A DNA stretch of 64,000 nucleotides from Streptomyces sp. NBC_01439 (GTDB taxonomy: Bacteria > Actinomycetota > Actinomycetes > Streptomycetales > Streptomycetaceae). Of the stretch, positions 1-9,116 are shown in pieces. The notes below the pieces were generated by a model. That model was not told where the DNA came from and made no database searches. It saw nothing but the letters and a program-made list of their open reading frames with translations. The position numbers and the translations under genes are program-made. Every line of letters begins with the position of its first letter. Position 1 is the first letter of the stretch. The stretch spans positions 6,571,501 to 6,635,500 of the forward strand of contig NZ_CP109487.1 in the NCBI RefSeq assembly GCF_036227605.1, given 5' to 3'.

Positions 1-611
1 GGACCGACGCCGACGTGCTGTGCGCGCCGGCCGACGTGAGCGACCCGGCCGACGTGACTCGGCTGTTCGAGTCAGTGCGGGCCCGCTACGGGCGCCTCGA
101 CCTGCTCTTCAACAACGCGGGCACCTTCGGACCGGGCGGGGTCCCGCTGGAGGACCTCACCTACGAGGCCTGGCGCTCGGTCGTCGACGTCAACCTCACC
201 GGCGCCTTCCTGTGCGCGCAGGCCGCCTTCCGGCAGATGAAGCGGCAGGACCCGCAGGGCGGCCGCATCATCAACAACGGCTCCATCTCGGCGCACGTGC
301 CGCGCCCGAACTCCATCGCCTACACCGCGACCAAGCACGCGATGACCGGCCTGACCAAGTCCCTGTCGCTGGACGGGCGGCCGTACCGGATCGCCTGCGG
401 CCAGATCGACATCGGCAACGCGGCGACCGAGATGACCGAGCGGATGCAGACCGGCATCCTCCAGGCCAACGGGCAGTTGGCCGTCGAGCCGGTGATGGAC
501 GCCGCCGACGTGGCCCGCACGGTCCTGCACATGGCGGAGCTCCCGCTGGGGGCGAACGTGCAGTTCGCGACGGTGATGGCGACCTCGATGCCGTACATCG
601 GCCGCGGCTGA
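1..611 (+). CDS. SDR-family oxidoreductase, 5' truncated by window edge
   Basis: Short-chain dehydrogenase/reductase. The reading frame is open from base 3 with no convincing start inside the window, so the N-terminal glycine-rich cofactor loop lies upstream. Visible family features are the NNAG motif after the fourth strand, a serine region (NNGSIS) and the catalytic Tyr-x-x-x-Lys as YTATK, followed by the expected helix. SDR enzymes reduce or oxidise carbonyl/alcohol groups with NAD(P)(H); the substrate cannot be told from sequence. The C-terminus is short and ends in an ordinary TGA. The next gene follows 64 bases later on the same strand, but co-transcription is not shown. Confidence 0.9.
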   Translation, partial: TDADVLCAPADVSDPADVTRLFESVRARYGRLDLLFNNAGTFGPGGVPLEDLTYEAWRSVVDVNLTGAFLCAQAAFRQMKRQDPQGGRIINNGSISAHVPRPNSIAYTATKHAMTGLTKSLSLDGRPYRIACGQIDIGNAATEMTERMQTGILQANGQLAVEPVMDAADVARTVLHMAELPLGANVQFATVMATSMPYIGRG

Positions 612-675
612 ACCGCGCGGGATCCATGGCCGAAACGCATTGCCAGGCCGCGTGAGCGCGGACGATCATGGCGGC

Positions 676-1539
676 ATGAACGACACCGAAGTACTGAGCT
701 ACACCGCCTTCTCCCACGACCCGGAGGGCGGCAATCCGGCCGGGGTCGTGCTCGACGCCGCCGGACTGGACGAGGGCGCCATGCTGGAGATCGCCGCCGG
801 GCTCGGCTACAGCGAGTCGGCCTTCCTGACGCCCCCGCCCGAGGGGTTCGGCGGCGAGGAGGGCCGTTCCTTCACCGTGCGCTACTTCAGCCCCAAGGCG
901 GAGGTCCCCTTCTGCGGGCACGCCACCGTGGCCACGGCCATCGCGCTGGGGGAGCGGATCGGGCCGGGCGAACTCCTCCTCGCCACCCGAGCCGGGACCG
1001 TACCGGTGTCCGTCACCTCCGAGGGCGGGCGGCTGCGGGCCACGCTCACCACCGTCGAGCCGCACACCGAGGAGATCGGCGCGGCGGACCTCGCCGAAGC
1101 ACTGGCCGCGCTGGACTGGCCGGAGGCCGACCTGGACCCGGCGATCCCGCCGGCGATCGCCTACGCCGGGGCCCGGCACCTGGTGATCGGCGCCGGCACC
1201 CGGGCCCGGCTCGCGGACCTGGCCTACGACTTCGCCCGGCTGGAGGCCCTGATGCGGCGCCTGGACCTCACCACGGTCCAGCTGGTGCACCGGGCCGGAC
1301 CGGCGGAGTTCCACGTACGCGACCCCTTCCCGGTGGGCGGCGTCGTCGAGGACCCCGCCACGGGAGCGGCCGCGGCCGCCTTCGGCGCGTACGCCCGCGA
1401 GCGCGGCCTGGTCCCGGCGGACGCGGTGCTCACCCTCCACCAGGGAGCGGACATGGGCCGCCCCGGGGTGCTCACCGTGGAACTGCGCGAGGGCGACCCC
1501 CGGGTCAGGGTGAGCGGCGAGGGCGTCCGCATCCCGTGA
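676..1539 (+). CDS. PhzF-family epimerase/isomerase-like protein
   Basis: PhzF/diaminopimelate-epimerase-fold protein of 287 residues, the normal family length. The hallmark pieces are present: an early GNPAGVV segment, GYSESAFL carrying the glutamate equivalent to the PhzF catalytic acid, the CGHAT loop near residue 80, and EDPATGAAAAAF in the second half. Members isomerise small metabolites; a phenazine role is not implied because no phz genes are nearby. I chose the ATG at 676 because the protein then begins MNDTEVLSYTAF, matching the family start; an in-frame start at 640 only adds a non-conserved 12-residue leader. A second, shorter PhzF relative lies at 12108. Confidence 0.9.
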   Translation: MNDTEVLSYTAFSHDPEGGNPAGVVLDAAGLDEGAMLEIAAGLGYSESAFLTPPPEGFGGEEGRSFTVRYFSPKAEVPFCGHATVATAIALGERIGPGELLLATRAGTVPVSVTSEGGRLRATLTTVEPHTEEIGAADLAEALAALDWPEADLDPAIPPAIAYAGARHLVIGAGTRARLADLAYDFARLEALMRRLDLTTVQLVHRAGPAEFHVRDPFPVGGVVEDPATGAAAAAFGAYARERGLVPADAVLTLHQGADMGRPGVLTVELREGDPRVRVSGEGVRIP

Positions 1540-1612
1540 ACGGATCCATCGGCCCGGATTCCCGGGGCTCCGCCCCGGACCCCGCTTCCCGAACCCCGGA
1601 GGGGCTGCGACC

Positions 1613-2176
1613 GTGAGGGTGATCGGATGCGCCGAGGCGGACCTGCCCGCGGGCCCGGCCCGGCAGGTCGCCGAGCTGGAGGCGAGGGCGTGGCCCGGCT
1701 CCACCCCCGGCCACGACCCTGCGCTCCACCCGAGGACGATGCTGCTCGTGGACGCGGCCGGCACCGTGACCGCCGCGCTGTCGCTGCTGTACAAGCCGAT
1801 CCCGCTCGCGGACCGCACGTACCGGGCCGCCGGGCTCAGCTCCGTGGTCGCCCTGCCGGAGCTGCGCGGCCGCGGGCTCGGCGGCCGGCTGGTCGCGGCG
1901 GCCCGCGCCGAGCTGGCCGCCGACCCGGCCGTGGACCTGGCGCTGTTCAGCTGCGACCGACCCCTGGCCGCCTTCTACGAGGCGGCCGGCTTCGAAGTGC
2001 TGCCCGGCACGGTCCTGGTGGGCGGAACCCCCGAGGATCCCCTGGCCACCGACGAACCCGGCTTCGACAAGGTGGTCCTCGCGGCGTTCTTCACGGTCGA
2101 CCCGGGCCGTGACCGCGCCGCCTTCACGGGCGTCCGCGTCCCGCTCCACCCCGGAAACACCGACAGGCTGTGGTGA
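1613..2176 (+). CDS. GNAT-family N-acetyltransferase
   Basis: 187-residue protein of the GNAT fold. The acetyl-CoA pyrophosphate-binding loop is seen as ELRGRGLGGRL around residues 83-93, followed by a typical helix. The late segment CDRPLAAFYEAAGFEVLP matches the usual family end, where a tyrosine and a bulky GF pair close the fold. It starts with GTG, 73 bases after the PhzF gene. The acceptor is unknown. The stop codon lies inside a long palindrome (2162-2207) that should end transcription from both this gene and the convergent efeU. Confidence 0.87.
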   Translation: MRVIGCAEADLPAGPARQVAELEARAWPGSTPGHDPALHPRTMLLVDAAGTVTAALSLLYKPIPLADRTYRAAGLSSVVALPELRGRGLGGRLVAAARAELAADPAVDLALFSCDRPLAAFYEAAGFEVLPGTVLVGGTPEDPLATDEPGFDKVVLAAFFTVDPGRDRAAFTGVRVPLHPGNTDRLW

Positions 2177-2207
2177 CGGGCCCGAAGGCCCTTCACCACA
2201 GCCTGTC
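2162..2207. terminator. Bidirectional intrinsic-type hairpin between GNAT gene and efeU
   Basis: A 15-base arm (2162-2176) is perfectly complementary to 2193-2207, and the enclosed bases form a further GGGCC/GGCCC stem closed by CGAA. The palindrome overlaps the GNAT stop and lies 27 bases past the efeU stop on the other strand, so it can serve both converging units. Confidence 0.8.
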
Positions 2208-2233
2208 CGCGGCGGCCGCCCGGCCGCCCGCAC

Positions 2234-3091
2234 TCAGCCCGCGGGCGTGGAGTCCGAGTCCGCCGGCCGCACCTTCGGCGCGGCCGCCGGACGGCCGCGG
2301 TCCAGGAGGAACAGCGTCAGCACGGGCACCAGGTACAGCACCCACACCGTGAGCTGGAGGACGGTCGGGTCGGGCTGGAAGTTGAAGACGCCCTTGAGCA
2401 GGGTCCCGTACCAGCTGTCCGGCGGGATCGCCTCGCTGATGTCGAAGGCCTTGTCGCCCAGGCCGCCCAGGAAACGGGCCTCCTGGAGGTCGTGCACCCC
2501 GTACGCGAGCACACCCGCGGCCACGATCACCAGCATGGCGCCGGTCCACCGGAAGAACTTCGCCAGATTGATCTTCAGCGTGCCCCGGTAGAAGAGGTAC
2601 CCCAGCGCGATCGCCGTGGCGATGCCCAGCAGCACACCGATCAGCGGAGCCGAGGAACCCTCGCCGCTGGCCCGTACCGACGCCCACACGAAGAGCGCCG
2701 TCTCCAGGCCCTCCCGGCCGACGGCCAGGAAGGCGGTGGCCACCAGCGCCCCGGTGCCCATGGCCAGCGCCGTGTCGAGCTTGCCGTGCAGATCGGCCTT
2801 CAGATGCCGCGCGGTGCGCTTCATCCAGAAGACCATCCACGTCACCAGACCCACGGAGATGATCGACAGGGTGCCGCCGAGCAGCTCCTGCGCCTCGAAG
2901 GTCAGCTCCTGGGTGCCGAATTCGAGCATCGCGCCGAAGGCGAGGGAGATCCCGCAGGCGATCGCGATGCCCAGCCACACGGGACGCAGGGCGTCCCGGC
3001 GCTCGGTCTTCACCAGGTAGGCGACGAGGATGCAGACGACCAGGCTGGCCTCCAGCCCCTCGCGCAGGCCGATCAGATAGTTGCCGAACAC
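2234..3091 (-). CDS. efeU: FTR1-family iron permease EfeU
   Basis: 285-residue polytopic membrane protein of the FTR1/EfeU family, which moves ferric iron across the cytoplasmic membrane. Both family signatures are visible: GLREGLEASLV near residue 7 in the first membrane helix and GREGLETALFV near residue 130; the RE-x-x-E glutamates form the iron path. About seven hydrophobic helices can be traced. I start at the GTG at 3091, giving VFGNYLIGLREGLE, because FTR1 proteins begin directly with this helix; the ATG at 3142 would add a charged leader overlapping the end of efeB. It is the last gene of the efeO-efeB-efeU unit, 26 bases after efeB. Confidence 0.94.
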   Translation of the reverse strand: MFGNYLIGLREGLEASLVVCILVAYLVKTERRDALRPVWLGIAIACGISLAFGAMLEFGTQELTFEAQELLGGTLSIISVGLVTWMVFWMKRTARHLKADLHGKLDTALAMGTGALVATAFLAVGREGLETALFVWASVRASGEGSSAPLIGVLLGIATAIALGYLFYRGTLKINLAKFFRWTGAMLVIVAAGVLAYGVHDLQEARFLGGLGDKAFDISEAIPPDSWYGTLLKGVFNFQPDPTVLQLTVWVLYLVPVLTLFLLDRGRPAAAPKVRPADSDSTPAG

Positions 3092-3117
3092 GGCGGTTGT
3101 TCCTCTCCGGCGGATAC

Positions 3118-4434
3118 TTACGCGAACAGCGTCCGGCCCCACCAGTCGTCCTTGTCACGGACGCCCGGCGGGACGGCGAAGACGGCCGAACCCACGTGCT
3201 GGATGTATTCGTTGAGGACGTCGGACCTGGCTAGATTGCGCTGGATCGGGATGAAGCCCTTGCGTATGTCGCGCTGGTAGGCGAGGAAGAACAGGCCCGC
3301 GTCCAGGCGGCCCAGTCCGTCCGTGCCGTCGGTGAAGGAGTAGCCGCGGCGCAGGATCGTCGCACCATTGTTGGTGTCCGGGTGCGCGAGGCGCACGTGC
3401 GCCTCCGGCTTCATCGCCTTCAGGAACGGCTCGTCGCGCTCCCTGGACTTGCCGACCGGGGCACCCTCGCCCTTGTCACGGCCGAAGATGTCCTCCTGCT
3501 CCTGGAGCGGGGTGCGGTCCCAGGTCTCGATGTTCATCCGGATCCGGCGCGCCACCAGGTACGAGCCACCGGTCAGCCAGTCGCTGCCGTCGCCCGCGCC
3601 GACCCACACGTGCTTGTCCAGGGCGGCCTTGTCGGTGCCGGAGACGTTCCGGGTGCCGTCCTTGAAGCCCATCATGTTGCGCGGGGTCTGCTCGTCGGGC
3701 GTCGTCGACGAGGTCTTGCCGAAGCCGAGCTGCGACCAGCGCATGGCGGTGCGGCCGAAGCCGATGCGGGCCAGCTGACGGATCGCGTGCACGGCGACCT
3801 GCGGGTCGTCGGCGCAGGCCTGGACGCAGAGGTCGCCGCCGGAGCGGGCCGGGTCCAGGTTGTCGCCGGGGAACAGCTCCAGGTCCACCAAGGCCTCGGG
3901 GCGCTTGCCCTCCAGCCCGAACCGGCCCTTGGCGAACAGGCCCGGACCGAAGCCGATGGTCAGGGTGAGCCGGGAGGCCTTCAGGCCCAGCGCCTCGCCC
4001 GTGTCGTCCGGCGGGGCCTCCGGGAGGCCGCCGAAGCCGCCCTCGCCGACCGGCAGACCGGCCGTCATCAGCCGGGCCGCCACCGTCCACTCCTTGAGGA
4101 GCTTGATCAGTTCCTCGCGGTCCTTCGTCTTCACGTCGAAGGCCGCGAAGTGCAGGCGGTCCTGCACGGCGCTCGCGATACCGGCCTGGTGTTCGCCGTG
4201 GAACGGCACGGACGCCCCGGAGGCCGCCGCCGACACCATGTCCGAGCTGCCGCCGAAGGCCGTCACCGCACCGCCGGCCGCGGCGGCGCCGAGCGCGAAC
4301 CCGGCCCCGCCCCAGCCCAGCACCGCACGCCGCGAGGGCGCCGCGGCGGAAGACGTCGCCGAACCGTCACCGTCCTGCTGAGACTGCTGCTGCTGCTGCT
4401 GCGGCTGCTGCGCAGCCGAGTCCGACTCGGTCAT
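3118..4434 (-). CDS. efeB: Tat-exported Dyp-type peroxidase EfeB
   Basis: 438-residue Dyp-type heme peroxidase/deferrochelatase. A Gln/Ser-rich head of about 30 residues is followed by a Tat signal, SRRAVLGWGGAGFALG, and a hydrophobic stretch, so export in folded form with heme bound is expected. The Dyp signature is present as MGFKDGTRN, and a proximal heme-ligand histidine candidate sits in VRLAHPDTNN. In the EfeUOB system EfeB oxidises ferrous iron outside the membrane for delivery to EfeU; heme-iron release has also been proposed for the family. It is 32 bases downstream of efeO. The in-frame poly-Gln tract (CAG repeats near 4385-4410) is low complexity. Confidence 0.95.
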   Translation of the reverse strand: MTESDSAAQQPQQQQQQSQQDGDGSATSSAAAPSRRAVLGWGGAGFALGAAAAGGAVTAFGGSSDMVSAAASGASVPFHGEHQAGIASAVQDRLHFAAFDVKTKDREELIKLLKEWTVAARLMTAGLPVGEGGFGGLPEAPPDDTGEALGLKASRLTLTIGFGPGLFAKGRFGLEGKRPEALVDLELFPGDNLDPARSGGDLCVQACADDPQVAVHAIRQLARIGFGRTAMRWSQLGFGKTSSTTPDEQTPRNMMGFKDGTRNVSGTDKAALDKHVWVGAGDGSDWLTGGSYLVARRIRMNIETWDRTPLQEQEDIFGRDKGEGAPVGKSRERDEPFLKAMKPEAHVRLAHPDTNNGATILRRGYSFTDGTDGLGRLDAGLFFLAYQRDIRKGFIPIQRNLARSDVLNEYIQHVGSAVFAVPPGVRDKDDWWGRTLFA

Positions 4435-4466
4435 CGTCCTCTCCCGCCTGCTTTCGTCTCTGCCGG

Positions 4467-5621
4467 TTACTTGGTGACCGCGGCGGCGAGCTTGGAGAGC
4501 GGCTCGGCGAGCGCGTTCACGCCGTCCGAGAGCTCCTTGCGCTCCGGCTCGCCGACCTTCTCGTACGAGGTGAACTCGTAGGTGGCCTGGTCGGCGCGGT
4601 ACTTGTCCAGAAGGGTGTTCAGGGCCGCGAACTGGGTGTCGAGCTGCTTGACCAGCTCCGGGTCGTTCTTCGCGGCGATCGGCTTGAGCAGCTCGAACGC
4701 CTTCTGCGCACCCTCGACGTTGGCCTTGAAGTCGACCAGGTCGGTGTGCGAGTAGCGCTCCTCCTCACCGGTGACCTTGCCGGTGGCGACCTCGTCGAGG
4801 AGCTCCTTGGCGCCGTTGGCGATCGAGGTCGGGGTGATCTCCGCCTGGCCGACCTTCTTCTGCCAGTCGGTCAGGTCCGCGATCAGGGTGTCGGCGAGCT
4901 GCTTCTCCCGGTCGCCGATCTTGTTGTCGACCCACAGGGCCTTCTCCAGGCGGTGCCAGCCGGTCCAGTCCTTCTCCAGGTCCTGGCCGGCCTCCAGGCC
5001 GTCCTCGCGGACGTCCACCTTCGGGTCGATGTCGCCGAAGGACTCGGCGACCGGCTCGGTGCGCTCCCAGCCGATGCGCGAGGCGGCGTACAGCTTCTTC
5101 GCGCCCTCGACGTCACCGGCCTTCACCGCGTCCGCGAAGGCCTGCGCCTTGGGGAGGGTCTCCTCGGCCTGCGTGACCACGTAGGCACGGTAGGCGGCGA
5201 CCGCGGCGTCCATCTCGGGGCTGCGCTTCTCCTCGGCACCGCCCTTGCCGGTGGCCTTGACCTTCTTGGAGATGCCGTCGCCCTTCATGCCGGGCTTGCA
5301 GACGATCTCGTAGTCGCCCGCCTTGATCTCGGCGGTGATGGAGGCCTTGGTACCGGGGCCGATGTTCTCGCGCTCGGTCACGATGCGGGCGTCCGGGAAG
5401 AGGACGTAGACCTCGGTGACCTTGGAGCCCTTGTTCTCGACGTCGATCTGCACCTTGCCGGCCGGGAACTCCGTCTTCGACACGTCGCAGGCGCTGTCGG
5501 ACGCCGCCACCTTGATCGCGTCGTCGCCGCCCGCGTCGCTCTTCTGGGAGCAGCCGGTGACGGCGGTCAGTGCGGCCGCCACGGAGGCCGCGGCGATGAC
5601 AGTGAGGCGGGCGGGGCGCAT
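4467..5621 (-). CDS. efeO: Iron uptake lipoprotein EfeO (cupredoxin + imelysin domain)
   Basis: 384-residue exported protein. The signal sequence ends in a lipobox (VTGCSQ), which gives a lipid-anchored cysteine. An N-terminal cupredoxin-like domain covers residues 35-125, and an imelysin/peptidase-M75-like domain fills the rest. The M75 HxxE metal motif is present as HRLE in GWHRLEKALW. EfeO is the metal-binding partner that hands iron to EfeB/EfeU. The gene is first in the operon and starts at ATG 5621. An iron-box-like sequence lies about 69 bases upstream, consistent with repression under iron sufficiency. Confidence 0.95.
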   Translation of the reverse strand: MRPARLTVIAAASVAAALTAVTGCSQKSDAGGDDAIKVAASDSACDVSKTEFPAGKVQIDVENKGSKVTEVYVLFPDARIVTERENIGPGTKASITAEIKAGDYEIVCKPGMKGDGISKKVKATGKGGAEEKRSPEMDAAVAAYRAYVVTQAEETLPKAQAFADAVKAGDVEGAKKLYAASRIGWERTEPVAESFGDIDPKVDVREDGLEAGQDLEKDWTGWHRLEKALWVDNKIGDREKQLADTLIADLTDWQKKVGQAEITPTSIANGAKELLDEVATGKVTGEEERYSHTDLVDFKANVEGAQKAFELLKPIAAKNDPELVKQLDTQFAALNTLLDKYRADQATYEFTSYEKVGEPERKELSDGVNALAEPLSKLAAAVTK

Positions 5622-5689
5622 ATGGGGGCTCCTGGCGTCGGACGAAGGGGCCGTCCCGAGGAAGGAAAGGCCGATGAGGCGGACCTAAC

Positions 5690-5708
5690 TTAACCGAGGC
5701 TTACCTCA
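5690..5708 (-). promoter_or_regulatory. DtxR/DmdR-type iron box upstream of efeO
   Basis: On the minus strand this reads TGAGGTAAGCCTCGGTTAA. It agrees with the general DtxR/IdeR/DmdR operator TWAGGTWAGSCTWACCTWA at about 14 of 19 positions, with one nearly perfect half site (GAGGTAAGCCT). A further overlapping TTAAG/TTAGG extends to 5684. It sits in the efeO promoter region. Binding is inferred from the match only. Confidence 0.72.
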
Positions 5709-5870
5709 CCCATGCCCCCTCGTACCGTGATTCAGCTCATACGCTTGGGTCCCGGACACGGCCCTGTTACGAGGCCTCCACGGCAGCCCCATGGAGCGGT
5801 CAAGCGGAAGTCAAGAGGGAGGTCCGGCCCCGGTCCGGGCCCCGGTCCGCGCCGGAGGTCGAGCCGCGGG

Positions 5871-6722
5871 TCAAGCCCGTACCGGAACCACCAGCGGGGC
5901 CCCGGTACGGGGGTGCGGGAGGACCTCCACCGGCTGCCGGTAGACCCGGCTCAGCAGCCCGACCTCGAACACCTCGGCCGGCGGGCCGTCCGCGGCGATC
6001 CGCCCGTCGTGCAGGACGGCGGCCCGGTCCGCGTAGGCGGCGGCCAGCCCCAGGTCGTGCAGGACGACGACGACCGCGTCCCCGGCGGCCGCCCGCTCCC
6101 GGCAGATGCGCAGGACGAGCTCCTGGTGGCGCAGGTCGAGGGCGGCGGTCGGCTCGTCGAGCAGCAGCAGGGGGGCCCGCTGGGCCAGTACGCGGGCCAG
6201 GGCGACCCGGGCCCGTTCGCCGCCGGAGAGGGCGGAGAAGGGACGCGCGGCGAAGTCCGTGACCTCGGTGGCGGCCATGGCGACGGCCACCGCCTCCTCG
6301 TCGGCCTCGGCGAGGGGAGTGCCGGCCCAGGGCGCCCGGCCCATCCGTACGACGTCCTCCACCGGGAAGGGGAACGACAGTGCGGCGGACTGGGGTAGTA
6401 CGGAGCGGCGCAGGGCGAGGTCCGGGGCGCTCCAGTCGCCCACCGGGCGGCCGTCGATCCGGATCACCCCGGAAGCGGCGGGCAGGTCGGCGGCGAGCGC
6501 GCCCAGCAGCGTGGACTTGCCGGCGCCGTTCGGGCCGACCAGCGCCAGCACCTCGCCGGCGCGGGCGGTCAGGTCGATTCCGGCGAGGACCTCGCGCTGC
6601 CCGAGCCGCAGGTGCAGGTCCACGGCCTCGGCGACCGCGTCGCCCGGGGCGGGGCGGGCGGGGACGGTCTTGCGCGAGCGGGTGAGCAGCCCGGTCAGTG
6701 ACCCGGTCAGCTTGCTGGTCAC
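5871..6722 (-). CDS. hmuV: Heme ABC transporter ATP-binding protein HmuV
   Basis: 283-residue ABC ATPase that powers heme or siderophore import with the adjacent permease. It shows Walker A (GPNGAGKST), Q-loop (LPQS), signature (LSGGERAR), Walker B (LLLLDEPTAALD) and the switch histidine (VLHD). About 30 extra residues precede the nucleotide-binding domain. The GTG start at 6722 forms a 4-base GTGA overlap with the stop of the permease gene, so the two are translationally coupled. Grouping with HmuTU and the HtaA genes favours heme as the cargo, though the ATPase alone does not prove it. Confidence 0.93.
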   Translation of the reverse strand: MTSKLTGSLTGLLTRSRKTVPARPAPGDAVAEAVDLHLRLGQREVLAGIDLTARAGEVLALVGPNGAGKSTLLGALAADLPAASGVIRIDGRPVGDWSAPDLALRRSVLPQSAALSFPFPVEDVVRMGRAPWAGTPLAEADEEAVAVAMAATEVTDFAARPFSALSGGERARVALARVLAQRAPLLLLDEPTAALDLRHQELVLRICRERAAAGDAVVVVLHDLGLAAAYADRAAVLHDGRIAADGPPAEVFEVGLLSRVYRQPVEVLPHPRTGAPLVVPVRA

Positions 6723-8032
6723 GCCCAGCCTCCTTGCTTGCGGCGGGTGCGGCGCAGCAACCAGAAGAAGAACGGGCTGCCGAGCAGGGCGGTCAGCACC
6801 CCGAGCGGCAGCTCGGCGGGCTGGGCGAGGGTACGGGCGGCCAGGTCGCCCGCGACCAGGACGACGGCGCCGGCGAGGGCGCTGCCGGGGACCAGGAAGC
6901 GGTGGCCGGGGCCGTTGGCCATGCGCAGCAGGTGCGGGACGAGCAGGCCGATGAAGGTGATGACGCCGGCCACGGCGACGGCGGCGGCGGTGAGCAGCGC
7001 GACGACCAGGATGAGGGAGAGGCGCAGCCGCTCCACGTCGATGCCGAGGTGGCGGGCCGGGCGTTCGCCGAGGGAGAGGAGGTCGAGGCGGCGGGAGTAG
7101 AAGGGGGCGACCAGCAGTCCGGCCACGGCGCAGGGCAGGACGGCGAGGACCTTGGGCCAGGTGGCCTGGGCGAGGGAGCCGAGCTGCCAGAAGGTGATCT
7201 GGTTGACCTGGCCGCTGTCCGCGAAGAAGACGAACAGGCCGATGAGGGCGCCGGCGAAGGCGTTGACGGCGATGCCGGTGAGGATGAGGGTGACGACCTC
7301 GGTCTTCCCGCCGTTGCGGGAGAGGAGGTAGACGGAGCTGACGGTGATCAGGCCCGCGATGAACGCGCAGACGGTGATGGTCCAGTTGCCGAAGAAGCTG
7401 AGGCCGAGGCCGATGGCGGCGACCGCGCCGACGGCGGCGCCGGCCGAGATGCCGATGACGCCGGGCTCGGCGAGGGGGTTGCCGAAGACGCCCTGCATGA
7501 GCGCGCCCGCGCAGCCGAGGCTGGCGCCGACGAGCAGGGCGAGCACGACGCGGGGGAGGCGGACGTTCCACAGCACGCTCTCGCCGACTCGGTCGAGGGG
7601 GGCTCCACCGAGGCCGAGGTGGTGCTGGACGGAGGCGAGGACGTCCGTGAGGGGGATGTCGTAGGCGCCGATGCCTGCGGAGAGCAGGGCGAGGAGGGCG
7701 AGGGTCGCGACGAGGGCGGTGGTGAGGAGGGCGGGCCTGCCGGTGCCGTTGCCGTTGCGGAGCTTGGCCTTGTCCTTCACCGAGGCGGCCGGGGTCGGCT
7801 CGGCGGTGGCGGGTGCGGGGGTTCCGCCGGGGCCGGGCGCGCGCCGGGGCGTCTCCTCGGGCGCCGAACGTGACGAGGGGTCGGAAAGCGCGGCGGCAGT
7901 GCGTTCGGCGCCCTGCGGGGATCGCCCCGACACGCTCCCGGCCCCGTCGGAACCGCGCAGGGGTGGCGCCGACGCAGTCCCGGATCCGTCGGTTTTGGGA
8001 GCGGTTCTTGCTTCCGGGTCGTGGAGGGTCAT
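6719..8032 (-). CDS. hmuU: FecCD-family heme permease HmuU with long N-terminal extension
   Basis: 437-residue permease of the FecCD/BtuC fold, with about ten hydrophobic helices from residue 105 onward. Family motifs visible include LPRVVLALLVGASLGCAG, GNPLAEPGVIGI and ITFIGLLVPHL. Unusually, about 100 polar, Pro/Ser/Thr-rich cytoplasmic residues precede the first helix; typical FecCD permeases begin nearly at the membrane. I start at ATG 8032, which leaves one base after the hmuT stop; a more upstream start at 8074 would lie inside hmuT. It pairs with HmuV (4-base overlap) and HmuT. Confidence 0.93.
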   Translation of the reverse strand: MTLHDPEARTAPKTDGSGTASAPPLRGSDGAGSVSGRSPQGAERTAAALSDPSSRSAPEETPRRAPGPGGTPAPATAEPTPAASVKDKAKLRNGNGTGRPALLTTALVATLALLALLSAGIGAYDIPLTDVLASVQHHLGLGGAPLDRVGESVLWNVRLPRVVLALLVGASLGCAGALMQGVFGNPLAEPGVIGISAGAAVGAVAAIGLGLSFFGNWTITVCAFIAGLITVSSVYLLSRNGGKTEVVTLILTGIAVNAFAGALIGLFVFFADSGQVNQITFWQLGSLAQATWPKVLAVLPCAVAGLLVAPFYSRRLDLLSLGERPARHLGIDVERLRLSLILVVALLTAAAVAVAGVITFIGLLVPHLLRMANGPGHRFLVPGSALAGAVVLVAGDLAARTLAQPAELPLGVLTALLGSPFFFWLLRRTRRKQGGWA

Positions 8033-8033
8033 T

Positions 8034-9101
8034 TCAGGCGCCCTTGTTGTAGAGCTGGGTGACCAGGGAGGCAAGGACCTGGTCGGTGCGGGGGCCGTAG
8101 TTGAGGAGGACGCCGTCGTCGACCGTGACCACCCGGCGGTCCATGCCGGCCGGGGTCTGGGCGACGCCCGGGATCTTCACCAGGCCGTCGATGCCGCCGA
8201 CCGATTCGAGCCCCTTGGACATGACGAGGATCGCGTCGGGCGCTGCGGCCGCCAGGGCCTCGCTGGTGATCGGGGTGAAGTCCTTGCCGAGTCCGGAGTC
8301 CTTGCCGGTGTCGACCGCGCCGGCCGCCTCCAGCAGTGAGGCGGCGCCGGAGTCCGAACCGCCCAGCAGGTAGACGGAGGCGGTGCCGCGCAGGTAGAGG
8401 AAGGCCACCCGGGGCTTCTTGCCGGAGGCGGCCGGGATGTCCTTGCGCACGGTGGCGATCCGGTCGGCGGTGCGCTGGTTCAGCTGCGTGCCGGCCTCCT
8501 TGACGCCGAGCGCGGCGGCCACGGCGTCGATGCGCTTCGGGACGTCCTCCAGTCCCTTGGCGGGGTCGAGGACCAGGAGCGGGACGCCGGCGTCGCGGAT
8601 CTGCTGAATCGCTTCTCCGGGTCCGCTGGTCGTCTCCGCGATGACGAGGGTGGGGCGCAGCGACAGGACGCTCTCGGCGGAGACGTCGTGACCGCGCGTC
8701 ACCACCGGCAGTTGGGCGGCCTGTTCGAAGGTGGCCGTGATGTCCCGGGCGACGACCTGCTTGCCGAGGCCCAGCGTGTGGACGATCTCGTTGAGGCTGC
8801 CGCTCAGCGGGACGACCCGGTCCGCTGACGTGATCGTGACCTGGGTGCCGTCGGCCGAGGGCACGGTGACGGGCAGGGCGGGCTGTGGCGCCGGGAGCGG
8901 TTCCAGCCGGTCCGGGACCGCGGCTGCGCCGGGGGCGGATGAGCCCGAGGTGGTGGCCGTACCTCCGCAGGCCGTCAGCGCGAGTGCCAGTGCTGCCACG
9001 GCAACTGCGAGACGGGGAAAGCGGTGTGACGCGGCGGGCGTAGGCACGAAGGCACCGTCCTGATCGTCCGACTGAGGTTCTGGAGACCGGGGGGTGTTCA
9101 T
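8034..9101 (-). CDS. hmuT: Heme/hemin ABC transporter substrate-binding lipoprotein HmuT
   Basis: 355-residue periplasmic-binding-protein-like lipoprotein. A polar leader of about 28 residues precedes a hydrophobic signal and the lipobox LTACGG near residue 45. The mature part has the two-lobed class III binding-protein pattern: RVVPLSGSLNEIVHTLGLG, VVTRGHDVSAESVLSLRPT and the long linker helix. Likely role: receives heme from wall-bound HtaA proteins and docks on HmuUV. It is first in hmuTUV; an iron box lies 16-34 bases upstream of the start and is shared with the divergent HtaA gene. Confidence 0.93.
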   Translation of the reverse strand: MNTPRSPEPQSDDQDGAFVPTPAASHRFPRLAVAVAALALALTACGGTATTSGSSAPGAAAVPDRLEPLPAPQPALPVTVPSADGTQVTITSADRVVPLSGSLNEIVHTLGLGKQVVARDITATFEQAAQLPVVTRGHDVSAESVLSLRPTLVIAETTSGPGEAIQQIRDAGVPLLVLDPAKGLEDVPKRIDAVAAALGVKEAGTQLNQRTADRIATVRKDIPAASGKKPRVAFLYLRGTASVYLLGGSDSGAASLLEAAGAVDTGKDSGLGKDFTPITSEALAAAAPDAILVMSKGLESVGGIDGLVKIPGVAQTPAGMDRRVVTVDDGVLLNYGPRTDQVLASLVTQLYNKGA

Positions 9102-9116
9102 CCGGCCGTGGTTAGC

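Noticed and set aside
5871..7571. A single 566-residue open frame covering hmuV and part of hmuU
   Set aside because: The upstream half is an Arg/Pro-rich shadow of hmuU. The GTG at 6722 with the GTGA overlap gives a normal HmuV.
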